Part shown: piece by piece, positions 7,367 through 16,423 of the stretch
Layout: each line of letters starts with the position of its first letter
How positions within the stretch are numbered: the stretch's first letter is position 1
The notes under the pieces: model-generated
What the model was told of the DNA's origin: nothing
The model's input: only the letters and a program-made list of their open reading frames with translations
The model's database searches: none
IMG/VR virus record: IMGVR_UViG_3300025313_000046
Location: 1-42,129 of that record
Source of the DNA: a virus
Direction: 5' to 3' (one strand)
DNA: 42,129 nt
Program-made: the position numbers and the translations under genes

Positions 7367-8442
7367 TGGGTGGAGGCGGAGGCGAGCGAACTGTAGTCCA
7401 AGGAACTCAGCAAGCTCCTCAAATCGCTCCAGAGGCTAAGAAGGGATTTGAGCAAGCTCAGACATACTATCAGGGAGTCCTTGCAGAGCCTCCTATCTTC
7501 TCTGGTCAGCGTCTAGCTCCCGTTACAGGGACTCAACAACAAGCGTTGGAAGCCTCCAAAGCCACTTTTGGTGATACGACAACTTCTGGTGCGGCATCGT
7601 CACAACTTCAAAGAACACTAGAAGGTGGGTATCTTTATGGCCCCGAAGCTCAAGCTGCAATTGACAGTCTCGCTGCTCCTATCTTTTCTCGTTATTTTAG
7701 TGAAATTGCCCCTGGTGTTCGTGATAGAGCACAGTTTGCAGGTCAAGGGATTACAGGCTCCCGCCGTGGTATTGCTGAGGAACAGGCTCTTGAGTCTCTT
7801 GGCACCGAGCTTGGAAGATCAGTGGTTGCTCCAATCTTCGCATCGGAACGTGCGAACCAAATGGCAGCGTTGGAGGCACTCCCTGAAGTCATTGGAAGTG
7901 ATGTGATAAGACTTGGGCAACTCGCAGGAGCGGGAGCTCAGGAGCGTGCGTTCAGTCAGGAAGAGCTTGATCTAGCTCAACAGATATTTGAAGAGCCTAT
8001 CTTCCGTCAGTCACAAGCAGCTCAGGCTCTTCTCGGAGCAGCACAATACGGACCTGGGGCTTCGGGTGGTACGACAAGAGCGACTCAGACTCTTAGCACG
8101 GGCCAAGAGATCGGTCAATGGGTTCAGATTCTTGGTACGATAGCGATGATCGGATCTATGTTTGCTAGTGATCGAAATCTGAAAACTGACTTTGAGAGAG
8201 TTAACCCCGACGAAGTTGCTATGATTATGCTCACCATGCCGGTGTCTCAGTGGCGTTATAAGATCGATCCTGTTGGGATTAAGAGGATTGGCCCAATGAT
8301 TCAGGATATGCCGGAGTGGATGAAGTGGGATACTAAGACTCCTCATCTGCTTAGCTACATCGGAGCTCTTCTAGTTACTGTTCAGCAGATGAACAAAAGA
8401 CTAGAGGTTCTTGAGAATGCCCTACAAGCAACTGGAAAGTAA
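7366..8442 (+). CDS. Virion protein with C-terminal S74-like self-cleaving chaperone domain
   Basis: 358 aa. A Gly/Gln-rich N-terminus (MGGGGGER) precedes an Ala/Gln/Glu-rich helical body (residues about 20-240), a hydrophobic stretch (WVQILGTIAMIGSMF), then SDRNLK at residues 268-273 and a coiled end (LLVTVQQMNKRLEVLENAL). Ser-Asp-x-x-x-Lys at this point is the hallmark of Peptidase_S74/intramolecular chaperone domains, which cut before the Asp using that Ser and Lys. These domains usually end fibres; here the body looks like an internal or ejection protein. Cleavage would release about 90 residues. The last 26 bases overlap the next gene. Confidence 0.65.
   Translation: MGGGGGERTVVQGTQQAPQIAPEAKKGFEQAQTYYQGVLAEPPIFSGQRLAPVTGTQQQALEASKATFGDTTTSGAASSQLQRTLEGGYLYGPEAQAAIDSLAAPIFSRYFSEIAPGVRDRAQFAGQGITGSRRGIAEEQALESLGTELGRSVVAPIFASERANQMAALEALPEVIGSDVIRLGQLAGAGAQERAFSQEELDLAQQIFEEPIFRQSQAAQALLGAAQYGPGASGGTTRATQTLSTGQEIGQWVQILGTIAMIGSMFASDRNLKTDFERVNPDEVAMIMLTMPVSQWRYKIDPVGIKRIGPMIQDMPEWMKWDTKTPHLLSYIGALLVTVQQMNKRLEVLENALQATGK
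8380..8394 (-). repeat. Dispersed 15-bp palindrome, copy 2
   Basis: Reads GTTCATCTGCTGAAC on the minus strand; arms extend to TGTTCA/TGAACA. It lies in the coding end of the S74-type gene (codons for VQQMN). Confidence 0.8.
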
Positions 8443-8857
8443 AGACGATCTCGCACTGTACCTCGATGATTTAATCGAGGGGTGCAATAAGATGATTGCA
8501 AAGACTGGGGTACATGGGCAGACGTCCACCAGTCTTATCAGCATCATACTTAAATTCATTGATACAGGGGATTTGTTTCTTCTTGTAAAAGATGATGACG
8601 GCTTCGAAGGGTTCATGTTGGCGAATCTAATCAACGACGCAACTCCTTGGGTTGAGTTCCTAGCTTTGTGGACTAAACCCGGAGTTGGCGTAGCTCTTCG
8701 CGAAGAGGCTTTTGAATTTCTAAAGACCTGGGCTATCTCTAAGGGAGCTCATCGCATCGTTACTTACATCACACGAAGCCCTGATACGTTCTTCAAAATG
8801 TTCCATGAGCCACTTGGGTTTCATAAAATCGGTTATATCTTGGAGGTAAACCTCTGA
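8417..8857 (+). CDS. GNAT-fold acetyltransferase-like protein
   Basis: 146 aa from ATG 8417 (a TTG at 8411 is less likely). The second half matches the GNAT pattern: VEFLALWTKPGVGVALREEAFEFLKTWA resembles the acetyl-CoA loop and helix, then RIVTYITRSPDTFFKMFHEPLGFHKIG resembles the last strand-helix-strand. The acetyl-CoA loop is not the classic Q/RxxGxG/A, so binding is uncertain. GNAT-fold proteins beside internal virion proteins are known in T7-like phages. Possible roles: virion internal protein or acetylation of a host target. Confidence 0.6.
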   Translation: MPYKQLESKDDLALYLDDLIEGCNKMIAKTGVHGQTSTSLISIILKFIDTGDLFLLVKDDDGFEGFMLANLINDATPWVEFLALWTKPGVGVALREEAFEFLKTWAISKGAHRIVTYITRSPDTFFKMFHEPLGFHKIGYILEVNL

Positions 8858-9165
8858 TGGCTGGAAATGTGTCACTCCTCAAAGACCCACAGGCCCCGAT
8901 CTTTTCGTCGCCAAATGCTCCGGTGGGGGGTGGTGTTGCAATGCCATCTCGAATGGTGGCTCCCGCCGGAGGTGGTGGTGATAACATGGACATGCTAAAG
9001 ATGCTTGAGATGATTCAAAGAATCAAACAGATGCGTGGTCAGCAGGGTGGTGGTGGAGGTGGAATGGGGGGAATGTTAAAAGGTGGTGGCGGAACTGGAG
9101 CTGCTGGAACTTCAGCTGGCTTAGCCGCTCGCCCAAGCATGTTTGGCGGAGCAGCAGGAACATAA
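8857..9165 (+). CDS. Gly/Met-rich small virion-type protein
   Basis: 102 aa; ATG shares a base with the upstream TGA. It has runs of glycine (PAGGGGDN, QGGGGGGMGG), a short amphipathic Met-rich helix (MDMLKMLEMIQRIKQM) and a disordered tail. No family recognised. Its place in the ejection-protein block suggests a small internal or assembly protein. Confidence 0.6.
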   Translation: MAGNVSLLKDPQAPIFSSPNAPVGGGVAMPSRMVAPAGGGGDNMDMLKMLEMIQRIKQMRGQQGGGGGGMGGMLKGGGGTGAAGTSAGLAARPSMFGGAAGT

Positions 9166-9166
9166 C

Positions 9167-10846
9167 ATGGGAGAGACAATCGCTCCAGGTACGTATCGTG
9201 GTGGTTCTGGACTTCAGGACACAATCTCCACTATGCTTGGAATCCAGAAGATTAAAGCTGCGAAGGAGGCGACTGCTACTGATGAAGCTGTCAAGACAAG
9301 TCTTGCTCGAAAGCGTTTGGAGGAGGAGCGAAAAGGTCGTAAGGAGGAATCGAAAGGTATTTTTGCTAGGGAAGTCGAGGGGGCTTTTGGAGCTGCTCCA
9401 TCCCCAGAGATCGAGCCTTATATAGCTCCCTCTCGTCAGCTTTATGAAAGTGAAGGTGCTGTTACGGCCCCACTGTTTACAAAACGAGACCCCGCTGAGG
9501 GTATTAACCTAATCAATCGTCCTGTTACTTTGTCTGACGTTCGTCCTTCCTTGAGAAGAGGGGCCGAGGAGTTTCGCCAAGAGGAGCTTGGGAAGGCTAA
9601 GCGTCTTCCTCCTAGTGCCGAGCCTGAGGCAGTTGGAGCTGAGATTAAGGCAAGAAAGATTCCAGCCGCTGCTGGTGCTGTCGCAGCGGAACAGTCTAAA
9701 CTCCGCTCTGAGGGAGCCAAGGCTACTCAGGAAGAGACTAAAGCTAAGCTCGGTGCTCAAACCTTAGAGGCAGAGGTATCTGAGAAGAAGTCGACTGCTT
9801 CTATTAGAGCAATCGAAGCTGGGGCTGCTGAGGAAACTGCTGCTCTCAATCTTCGCGAAAAGCGTGCTAAGACATTGTCGGCTGAAGTCGATGCCACGTA
9901 TGCTGAGATATTCAAACAAACTGAGCTGGAAATTAAAGAACGAGAGATAACTCTTAAAGACGCCGAGATTCGTAAAGAACCTCTGGACTACGAGAATGCT
10001 CGTCTTGATATTGAGACTAAGAAGCAAAATCTCGCTAAAGGTAAAATCGAAGCCCAGCGTGAGGCGCGCATAGCCGCGTTACGCTCACAATACGAAGGGG
10101 AGAGTGACCCAAAACGTCGAACCGAAATTCTCAAGCAGCTTGCAGTTGAGAATGGTCATGAAGCTACTCTCATTACAGAAGACGTGACCAGAGCTAATGC
10201 TTATGTAAGTGCTATTGAATCTGGTCAGAAAATGTTTTTGACAGCTCAAGCTGCGATTGCTAACAACGATATTGAGGGAACTAGTGCAGCCCTCGATTCA
10301 TATAACAATACGATGATTCAAGCGGCGTTGCTTCGGGGTTCTAATACTGTCAGACTTCAAACTGTACAACCCGTTGAGGGTGTTGTCTATGGAGCTACGG
10401 TGACCCCGGGATCTGTCATTGTACCCACGGATGTTGCTGTCGCTTGGAAAGATGGAACTCTCGATCAAGCTATTACTGGTAAGATTCGCGGTATCGACCC
10501 TGGATGGGCGTTGGCACAAAAGATTAGAATTGAGCATGCTTATGGACAAGGAAACAAAGCGGTGTTCGAGAGCGCTATTAACTCGGCAACGGCTGATCCT
10601 GTAGTTAAACAAAGAGCGTTGCAGCTTTTGCAGGTTGCTGAGGGTAAACCTACCGAAAAGAAAAAAGAGAAGGCGCCAGAAACTAAGCCTAAGGTCGGTG
10701 TAAGTCGTGGGCTTCCTGGAATACTTCCCAGAGTTACGAAGGAAGTTAATGTACAACGACAACAGTTTGGTCAAAAGCCTCTTCCACTTGGTAAGCCAGA
10801 GCCTAAGCCTTACAAAACATATCAGCAGCGTGTACGTGGTGAATGA
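9167..10846 (+). CDS. Ejection-type internal virion protein, long coiled coil
   Basis: 559 aa, from ATG 9167 with AGGA upstream. Residues about 20-340 are highly charged and Ala/Glu/Lys-rich, predicted long coiled coil. A Lys/Pro-rich linker lies at about 490-510 (KPTEKKKEKAPETKPK) and the end is basic. This is the pattern of podoviral internal proteins that form the trans-envelope channel (T7 gp15-like by role). Identity is from composition and context. The stop overlaps the next ATG (ATGA). Confidence 0.6.
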   Translation: MGETIAPGTYRGGSGLQDTISTMLGIQKIKAAKEATATDEAVKTSLARKRLEEERKGRKEESKGIFAREVEGAFGAAPSPEIEPYIAPSRQLYESEGAVTAPLFTKRDPAEGINLINRPVTLSDVRPSLRRGAEEFRQEELGKAKRLPPSAEPEAVGAEIKARKIPAAAGAVAAEQSKLRSEGAKATQEETKAKLGAQTLEAEVSEKKSTASIRAIEAGAAEETAALNLREKRAKTLSAEVDATYAEIFKQTELEIKEREITLKDAEIRKEPLDYENARLDIETKKQNLAKGKIEAQREARIAALRSQYEGESDPKRRTEILKQLAVENGHEATLITEDVTRANAYVSAIESGQKMFLTAQAAIANNDIEGTSAALDSYNNTMIQAALLRGSNTVRLQTVQPVEGVVYGATVTPGSVIVPTDVAVAWKDGTLDQAITGKIRGIDPGWALAQKIRIEHAYGQGNKAVFESAINSATADPVVKQRALQLLQVAEGKPTEKKKEKAPETKPKVGVSRGLPGILPRVTKEVNVQRQQFGQKPLPLGKPEPKPYKTYQQRVRGE

Positions 10847-12273
10847 TGGCTCTTGAAGACTATCTAGATGACAACCCATTTGTCGAAGCTCTCAAGCCGC
10901 CAGAGGTGGCTAAGTCAACGGGAGCCCGTCGTCTAGCTTCTCTAGCGGTAAAGGGAGCCTCGCTAGGACTTCTAGGGGCAAAGCACCCCGCCGAAGGTTT
11001 TGTTGAGCATGCAACCGAATTCGTCGGTTCGTTACCGACTATCGTTGGTGTCAGTGCCTTAGCCTCGCCAGCGGCTACGGCAGGGCTCAGGGCAGCAAGG
11101 CTACCAGTTACCCCAGCCTTAGCACGGCTCGCTGGCGCTGGGGCTACTGGAGGCGCTGTAGGCGCTGTAGAGGGGGCTGCTAGGGGTGAGAATCCTCTTA
11201 CATCCGCTGCAACTTCGGCGGGGGCTTTCGTCGCTGGGGAGGGATTATTTCTTGGTGGATCTAGAGCCCTTGCTGCGATTCGTGGTAAGACTGTGGCTAA
11301 GGCCGTAGAAGAGACAGTTACTCAAGCTGTTCCTAATTTGCCAAAAGCTCTAGCAGCGGGGACTCCTCCTAAGGAACTTTTATCTGGTTATAGAATAACT
11401 CCTGGAAGTCAGTTGGCATTACCACCTGGAGCGCCTCCTCCGAGACAACTTCCTGTGTGGACTGAGACTACAATGTCTCGTGGGCCATTTCCAATGCCCC
11501 CCTCTGCTCTAACACCTGATCCACCTTTTGGATCACTTGTTGACGATCCCATAAGTGCTGCGGCGGGGGGCGGTAGACCTATTCTTAGAACGACTGATGA
11601 GGGTACTGGTTTGTTAATGCATCTACCTACAACCCCAGAAGCTGACGCAGCTATCAAAGCTGTGGGAATCTCGCCAGTTCCCTACAGAACAATATCACCA
11701 TTTACTTCTGATCAAAATTATTATATGAGTCATACTGGAGATTATGTTCCTCGTTACGACAAAGTTACTGCGAATCTCCCTAGGACGACCTCTGAGCTTG
11801 TGAAAAAGACTCCAGAAGAAGTCGAAGCTATTATGAACGACAGTGGTATTTACATGGCAGATGTTATGGTAATTGAAAAAACGCCTGAGGCTAAGAGCCT
11901 TGGGAAAGTTTTAGATGAGATTAAGGCGTCAATAGATGATTCGGTGACTATTAGTGAGGTTGCAACAGTTGCTAAGACTAAGGTAAGAAAGAAAAAGCCA
12001 GGTCCTATAACCGAAGAAGGCAAACCTTATCGTCCATCTGATCAGTATGTCAAACCAGAAGACATTGGAAAACCTGGAGCTAAGAAAGCTGTGTCTCCTA
12101 TCGAAAGACCAAAACCAGAGGAATCTGAGAATGTCGTAGGTTTGGTTGACGATCCACTAAACCCTGGGCAGAAGATATGGATGGTTCCTCCGAAGGAGCT
12201 TGATGATACTGGTCGTAAAGCATGGATTACTAAGGAGCTTGAAATTCGTTGTCGGAGAGGACAGATACCATAA
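10843..12273 (+). CDS. Ejection-type protein with hydrophobic Ala/Gly segments
   Basis: 476 aa; ATGATG start overlapping the upstream stop. Residues 25-150 hold several Ala/Gly-rich hydrophobic helices (SLPTIVGVSALASPAATAG, AGATGGAVGAVEGAARG) suited to membrane insertion. Residues 170-270 are Pro-rich, and the C-terminus is charged. Membrane-active Ala/Gly helices between two large internal proteins suit a DNA-ejection pore component. No enzymatic motif seen. Confidence 0.6.
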   Translation: MMALEDYLDDNPFVEALKPPEVAKSTGARRLASLAVKGASLGLLGAKHPAEGFVEHATEFVGSLPTIVGVSALASPAATAGLRAARLPVTPALARLAGAGATGGAVGAVEGAARGENPLTSAATSAGAFVAGEGLFLGGSRALAAIRGKTVAKAVEETVTQAVPNLPKALAAGTPPKELLSGYRITPGSQLALPPGAPPPRQLPVWTETTMSRGPFPMPPSALTPDPPFGSLVDDPISAAAGGGRPILRTTDEGTGLLMHLPTTPEADAAIKAVGISPVPYRTISPFTSDQNYYMSHTGDYVPRYDKVTANLPRTTSELVKKTPEEVEAIMNDSGIYMADVMVIEKTPEAKSLGKVLDEIKASIDDSVTISEVATVAKTKVRKKKPGPITEEGKPYRPSDQYVKPEDIGKPGAKKAVSPIERPKPEESENVVGLVDDPLNPGQKIWMVPPKELDDTGRKAWITKELEIRCRRGQIP

Positions 12274-14360
12274 TGGCTTACGACCCGTGCGACCCAAATA
12301 ATCTACGGCGGGCGGCAGAGCTTATCGACCAAGGTAAGCTTGGTGAGACAGAAGCTGAGTCTGTTATCAGCTCCGAAGCTCCTTCAACAGATCCTGGTGT
12401 TGTTACGACTCGAGCTAAGATGGGTTTCTTTTCAAATCTGAGAACCCAACTCGGAGCTTTTGGTGATGAGTTCGCTGTCAAAGCCATTCAGCCTCTTCAG
12501 CGCAATAATATTGCTACAGAGAATTTCGTCACTCGGCAATACGCAAAATATAAAGAAGCTCTATCACCTTTGAAACTAGATGAGACGTTGGCACAAAGAC
12601 TTAGAACTGGTTTGTTTGGAATGCCCACTGAGGTTGACGAGGCTTTGCAGAAGGCAATTCGTCTAACTACAGCTGATGGAAAATTCACTGGTCAGCCAGG
12701 CTCCTTTCCGCCTCACGTAGTCGACGCCGCTAAGAGTATTAGAAAGCTCTATAGGGAGATGGGGGATGAGTTTGGGGTTGATCCCGACACATTCTTTCAG
12801 TATCGGGACCTATATTACAAAAAGCCTACTGGTATCATTAGAGAGCCAAGCGGGGCTCCCGCCGAGGAGGCTGTCAAAGGTCGTATCAAGCCTGGAGAAA
12901 GTAGTTTCTATGACGAGCTAGAACGCAAAGGTATTGTCGGTGAAACCGATGCTACAGCAACAGCTGACTTCCTTGCCTATATTCACGCTGTTGCAAACTC
13001 TCGCATTCGTAAACCATTTATCGACCAGCTCGAGAAAGATGTTGTCGATCCATTTTTTGATAGAAAATTTTGGCGTACTAGTGATGGTAAGGTCCACGTT
13101 TCATCGAAAGACCCCGTAGCTGTTCAATCGTGGGAAGAGCTTAAGAGCCATATTTTTGGAGCTCCGACACCACTTGATCGTATTCTAACTTACAATCTGA
13201 AGAAGCTTGCTGAGATCACGGGGCATGGTGATGTAGATATTCGTTCTTCTTATAGGATTGTTCAATCTATTACATCTCTATTCTATGGAGGGACTCTTGG
13301 TGTTCCTCTACTTGGTGGGCGCCCAGGCTCTGTTATGCGTCAGCTCGCACAGATCGTTCCAACTTACGCTGAGCTCGGTATGAAGTATACAATGATGGGA
13401 ATGCAACAAGCATTGAAGCCTGGTTCTATTGATGTTCTGAGAAACAAAAACATTCTTTCAAGTCCTCTGGAGCAAGTTCTCGAGAGTGTCTCTGTCGCTC
13501 GTGGAGTTGGTCGTGGAATTTCTAAGACTACAGAGACCTCCTTAAAATTATTTACGGCAGTTGATCAATTTACTCGATCGGCGACTGCTTATGGAAAGAT
13601 GGCTCAGTTTGATGATTACCTTGCTCGAGGAATCATCGAGAAGCTTCCTATGCGAAAAGAAATCAGAAACGAGGTTCTTCCTCTGATTCGTAAGGGTAAT
13701 CATGATGAGGCGAAGGAAATGCTCATGTTTGATGCCGTAGCAAATCTTCAATATATCTATGGAAAAGCGAATCGCCCCGCCGCATTTCGTGGGGCACTTG
13801 GGGCTCTTGGTGGTGTTTTTATGTCTTATCCACTAAACTCTCTTGAGCTACTTCGTTTGTTCAGTAAACAAGCTCTTCCAGAGGCTCTTGGAGGATCTGG
13901 TAACCCTGTTCCACTCATCAGGTTAATGGGTCTGACTAGTGCGATTCTATGGGCGGGTAGTGAGATGCTCGATGTCGATCTTAGAAGTGCTATGATGATA
14001 GGAGCTTTGCCATATTCAATGGCATTCCCGAAGATGGGAATCGACGCTTTTCAGATGGGTCGTACTAACTATGAATGGCTCACCGGGAACTTGTTCATGG
14101 TAGGAGAGACAGACTTTCACAAGAAAATCAGAAACGACGCGAACAAAGAGTTTGCGAAAGACTTGAGAACGTTTGTGCCAGGTGCCGTCTTTGCATTTGA
14201 AGACCTGCCTAAGACTATAAATGAGGGTACGATAGTTCGTCTTCTAGGTGGTACACCAAAGGCGGAAGCTTTAAACAAAGCTGCCCGCGAAAGGTCTCGT
14301 AAAGCCCGCGAAGAGTCCTCTACAACTCGTGGACTACGCGCTATGCAACCACTACAATGA
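12273..14360 (+). CDS. Large ejection-type internal virion protein
   Basis: 695 aa from ATG 12273 with GGAGAGGA 11 bases upstream. Mostly helical. A hydrophobic pair near residues 345-390 (TSLFYGGTLGVPLLGG) and another near 500-580 (GALGALGGVFMSYPL, IRLMGLTSAILWAG) could cross a membrane. The tail is basic (ARERSRKAREES). It closes the ejection block, where the largest internal protein is usual in short-tailed phages. Assignment by context. Confidence 0.6.
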   Translation: MAYDPCDPNNLRRAAELIDQGKLGETEAESVISSEAPSTDPGVVTTRAKMGFFSNLRTQLGAFGDEFAVKAIQPLQRNNIATENFVTRQYAKYKEALSPLKLDETLAQRLRTGLFGMPTEVDEALQKAIRLTTADGKFTGQPGSFPPHVVDAAKSIRKLYREMGDEFGVDPDTFFQYRDLYYKKPTGIIREPSGAPAEEAVKGRIKPGESSFYDELERKGIVGETDATATADFLAYIHAVANSRIRKPFIDQLEKDVVDPFFDRKFWRTSDGKVHVSSKDPVAVQSWEELKSHIFGAPTPLDRILTYNLKKLAEITGHGDVDIRSSYRIVQSITSLFYGGTLGVPLLGGRPGSVMRQLAQIVPTYAELGMKYTMMGMQQALKPGSIDVLRNKNILSSPLEQVLESVSVARGVGRGISKTTETSLKLFTAVDQFTRSATAYGKMAQFDDYLARGIIEKLPMRKEIRNEVLPLIRKGNHDEAKEMLMFDAVANLQYIYGKANRPAAFRGALGALGGVFMSYPLNSLELLRLFSKQALPEALGGSGNPVPLIRLMGLTSAILWAGSEMLDVDLRSAMMIGALPYSMAFPKMGIDAFQMGRTNYEWLTGNLFMVGETDFHKKIRNDANKEFAKDLRTFVPGAVFAFEDLPKTINEGTIVRLLGGTPKAEALNKAARERSRKAREESSTTRGLRAMQPLQ

Positions 14361-14530
14361 GAATCATATCGGAGATTGAAGTAATGGCTCTATGTAATAG
14401 AACTATGATACGACCAACTGCGATTGAGGTTGTTCTAACGTTCCAAGAGGAGCTCCCAAATGAGAGACCTGATCGAAGTAGAGTTCCCACATTTCTCGAA
14501 GAGCCCCAACGGTACACCAAAGATCACTAA
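14357..14530 (+). CDS. Possible 57-codon gene bridging into the endolysin gene
   Basis: Starts at an ATGA overlap with the upstream stop, fills the 99-base gap before the amidase start and overlaps the amidase by 71 bases in another frame. No Shine-Dalgarno. The last 23 residues are forced by the amidase frame. Against it: no family resemblance. For it: the gap is fully open in this frame and coupled starts are the rule here. Confidence 0.28.
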   Translation: MRIISEIEVMALCNRTMIRPTAIEVVLTFQEELPNERPDRSRVPTFLEEPQRYTKDH

Positions 14531-14987
14531 GAAAAATGCTATTGTTATTCACGACACCGGTGGTAATACGGTTCAAGGAACTTTAGGCTGGTTTCTTTCT
14601 GAAGAATCTAAAGTTTCTTCCCATTATCTAATCGCTAAAACAGGCGAAATCTATCATGGAGTCCCTGACGAATATGTTGCGTGGCACGCAGGAAAGTCGA
14701 TTCTACATGGTAGAGACTATGTTAATAATTTTGCTATAGGCATAGAGCTAGTCGACGATAATGATAATGATCCATATCCTGATGATCAAATGGAGTCTTT
14801 GATTGACCTATGTGAAAAGTTGTGTATTGAACATGTTATTTCATTGAACCGAATTGTAGGACATAAAGACATAGCTATTCCGGCGGGACGTAAGGTTGAC
14901 CCTGGGAAAGACTTTCCTTGGTACGAATTTCTCAATACAATTGGTGCGAGGATTGCTGCAAGAGAGATTAACGGGGACGAACCTTAG
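14460..14987 (+). CDS. N-acetylmuramoyl-L-alanine amidase endolysin (Amidase_2)
   Basis: 175 aa with a strong AGAGGAG eight bases upstream. Amidase_2 core: AIVIHDTGG (zinc His31), SSHYLIAKTGEIYHGVPDEYVAWHAG, IGIELV, and the end motif VGHKDIAIPAGRKVDPGKDFPW, with the second zinc His (GHKDI) and a Zn-site Asp (KVDPG). It cuts the bond between muramic acid and the peptide, releasing progeny. It is a bare catalytic domain without wall-binding repeats or signal, as usual for Gram-negative phages, so it needs a holin. Its 3' end overlaps the convergent gene by 20 bases with no terminator. Confidence 0.92.
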   Translation: MRDLIEVEFPHFSKSPNGTPKITKKNAIVIHDTGGNTVQGTLGWFLSEESKVSSHYLIAKTGEIYHGVPDEYVAWHAGKSILHGRDYVNNFAIGIELVDDNDNDPYPDDQMESLIDLCEKLCIEHVISLNRIVGHKDIAIPAGRKVDPGKDFPWYEFLNTIGARIAAREINGDEP

Positions 14988-16203
14988 GCTCCTGCTTCAT
15001 CTCACGCTCCGCGAGTTTTATCACAACTTTCTTTCCGATTACTTGTGGAGTCTCAATCGTATCTTCCTGCGCTAGTGTCATTATTAGCTCGTCGAACTCA
15101 CTTATAGGAAGGCTCATTCCGCGAATAAGAAGTCGCCTATCAGCAACCCCGCCGTTTCTTCTAATCATATCGATGAGCTTAGCTCTGTTCTGTCCGTGTG
15201 TCGTTGAGGAGGCCCATGAGGATATCCTATTAAACTCTGGGAGCTGATCTTCTATAAATTTGATACCTCCTGCAACATGAGCTTCCTCAAGTATCAAACG
15301 ACTACTTCGTGACACGGATATTAACATTCCTACTTTCAATGCCGTATCGTGACACCTCTCCTTGAATGCGTCAGTAACTGAGTCATCATCAGTTGTGATC
15401 TCGCAAAGTTTCTCATACCATCCTGTGAATAACTCTTTTCCGGCTGACGTTATTGTCATCTCCCCCTGTAGGTTAGCGATAGTTTCCAAATCTCTTTTGA
15501 GAGCCTCTCGTAAAATTTTATGATCGGCACTAGATTCGGGCCATGCGATAATCTTGCGCTTGTCTCTCGCTGTAACGAATATGATGCGTCCTATGAGGCC
15601 GGCTATAACTTCGTCGGGTAACACTTTTAGATTCCGTGGGTCAGTTCCTGCAAGTAGTACGGTATACAGATTTTTCAAGTCTATCTGAGAATCGCTTTTG
15701 GTCGTGTGCATGTAACTATCACGACCGTAAGTCTCTGTTAGCAGAATGGTCATGCGCGAAGCTCTACCCTTATCGTATCCAAATAAGGTAGCTAGCTCAT
15801 CTGCATGGATTAGTAGATAGGACTCGTGTTTAATTTTTGGGATTTCGTCAGACTCTTTTTCAAAGACATGATGCACACGGTTCATCTGTTTAACGATACC
15901 CTCGGGAGTTGCTGCTCCAGTTATGTATCCTCCATTAATCTTAAATGCGGGAAGGGCTTCTAGTAGAAGATTAACACCTATGTTCATAGCTGTACTCTTA
16001 CGTACTCTAGCAGATTCTGCAACAAGCAAGACGTAAATGTTGGGATAGAGGGAGAAGATACCGCGACTTAGCCAGATACGACGACGTAGAGCTGCACTAA
16101 GAACGGCGAAGGCCGTCCAAAGGTGAAGCTTTTCAGGACTTTCTTGATCCTGTGTCCATTCTAGATAGGAGTCAAGCCAGTCCTCAAGAAGTCTATCACT
16201 CAC
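14968..16203 (-). CDS. DUF3987-like P-loop ATPase, probable replication helicase/primase-type
   Basis: 411 aa; GTG start overlapping the upstream TGA (GTGA). PNIYVLLVAESARVRKSTAMNIG (about residues 54-76) has the form of the DUF3987 P-loop but lacks the usual glycines before KST. LLIHADELATLFG is a Walker B-like segment (Asp-Glu), and LIGRIIFVT follows. The C-terminal 90 residues look like a winged helix (RAKLIDMIRRNGGVADRRLLIRG). In phages such proteins sit with DNA polymerase and are thought to be replicative ATPases. It is the last gene of the operon. Confidence 0.7.
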   Translation of the reverse strand: MSDRLLEDWLDSYLEWTQDQESPEKLHLWTAFAVLSAALRRRIWLSRGIFSLYPNIYVLLVAESARVRKSTAMNIGVNLLLEALPAFKINGGYITGAATPEGIVKQMNRVHHVFEKESDEIPKIKHESYLLIHADELATLFGYDKGRASRMTILLTETYGRDSYMHTTKSDSQIDLKNLYTVLLAGTDPRNLKVLPDEVIAGLIGRIIFVTARDKRKIIAWPESSADHKILREALKRDLETIANLQGEMTITSAGKELFTGWYEKLCEITTDDDSVTDAFKERCHDTALKVGMLISVSRSSRLILEEAHVAGGIKFIEDQLPEFNRISSWASSTTHGQNRAKLIDMIRRNGGVADRRLLIRGMSLPISEFDELIMTLAQEDTIETPQVIGKKVVIKLAEREMKQEPKVRPR

Positions 16204-16421
16204 CCTTTATGAGGTTTCTCGATTACGTTTCGTTTCTCATCAAGAGATAGCGTTTCAAATTTGACAGCATTAAGTAACATCTCGTTCCAAGCTTTTGGGC
16301 GACATTTTGGACATATTGTTTCATCCAAGGTTTCGTTCGTAGTGTGGATACTCCAAACTTCCCATAGGTACTCACCACACGTAGGACAATTTACTAGGTT
16401 TTGGTGGAGTCGTAGAGCCAT
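16200..16421 (-). CDS. Small zinc-ribbon protein
   Basis: 73 aa with CPTCG at residues 12-16 and CPKC at 37-40, a four-Cys zinc ribbon. The start has AAGGA nine bases upstream; the stop overlaps the next start by four bases. It lies between the polymerase palm gene and the DUF3987-like gene, so it may assist DNA or protein contacts in replication. No named family. Confidence 0.7.
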   Translation of the reverse strand: MALRLHQNLVNCPTCGEYLWEVWSIHTTNETLDETICPKCRPKAWNEMLLNAVKFETLSLDEKRNVIEKPHKG

Positions 16422-16423
16422 TT

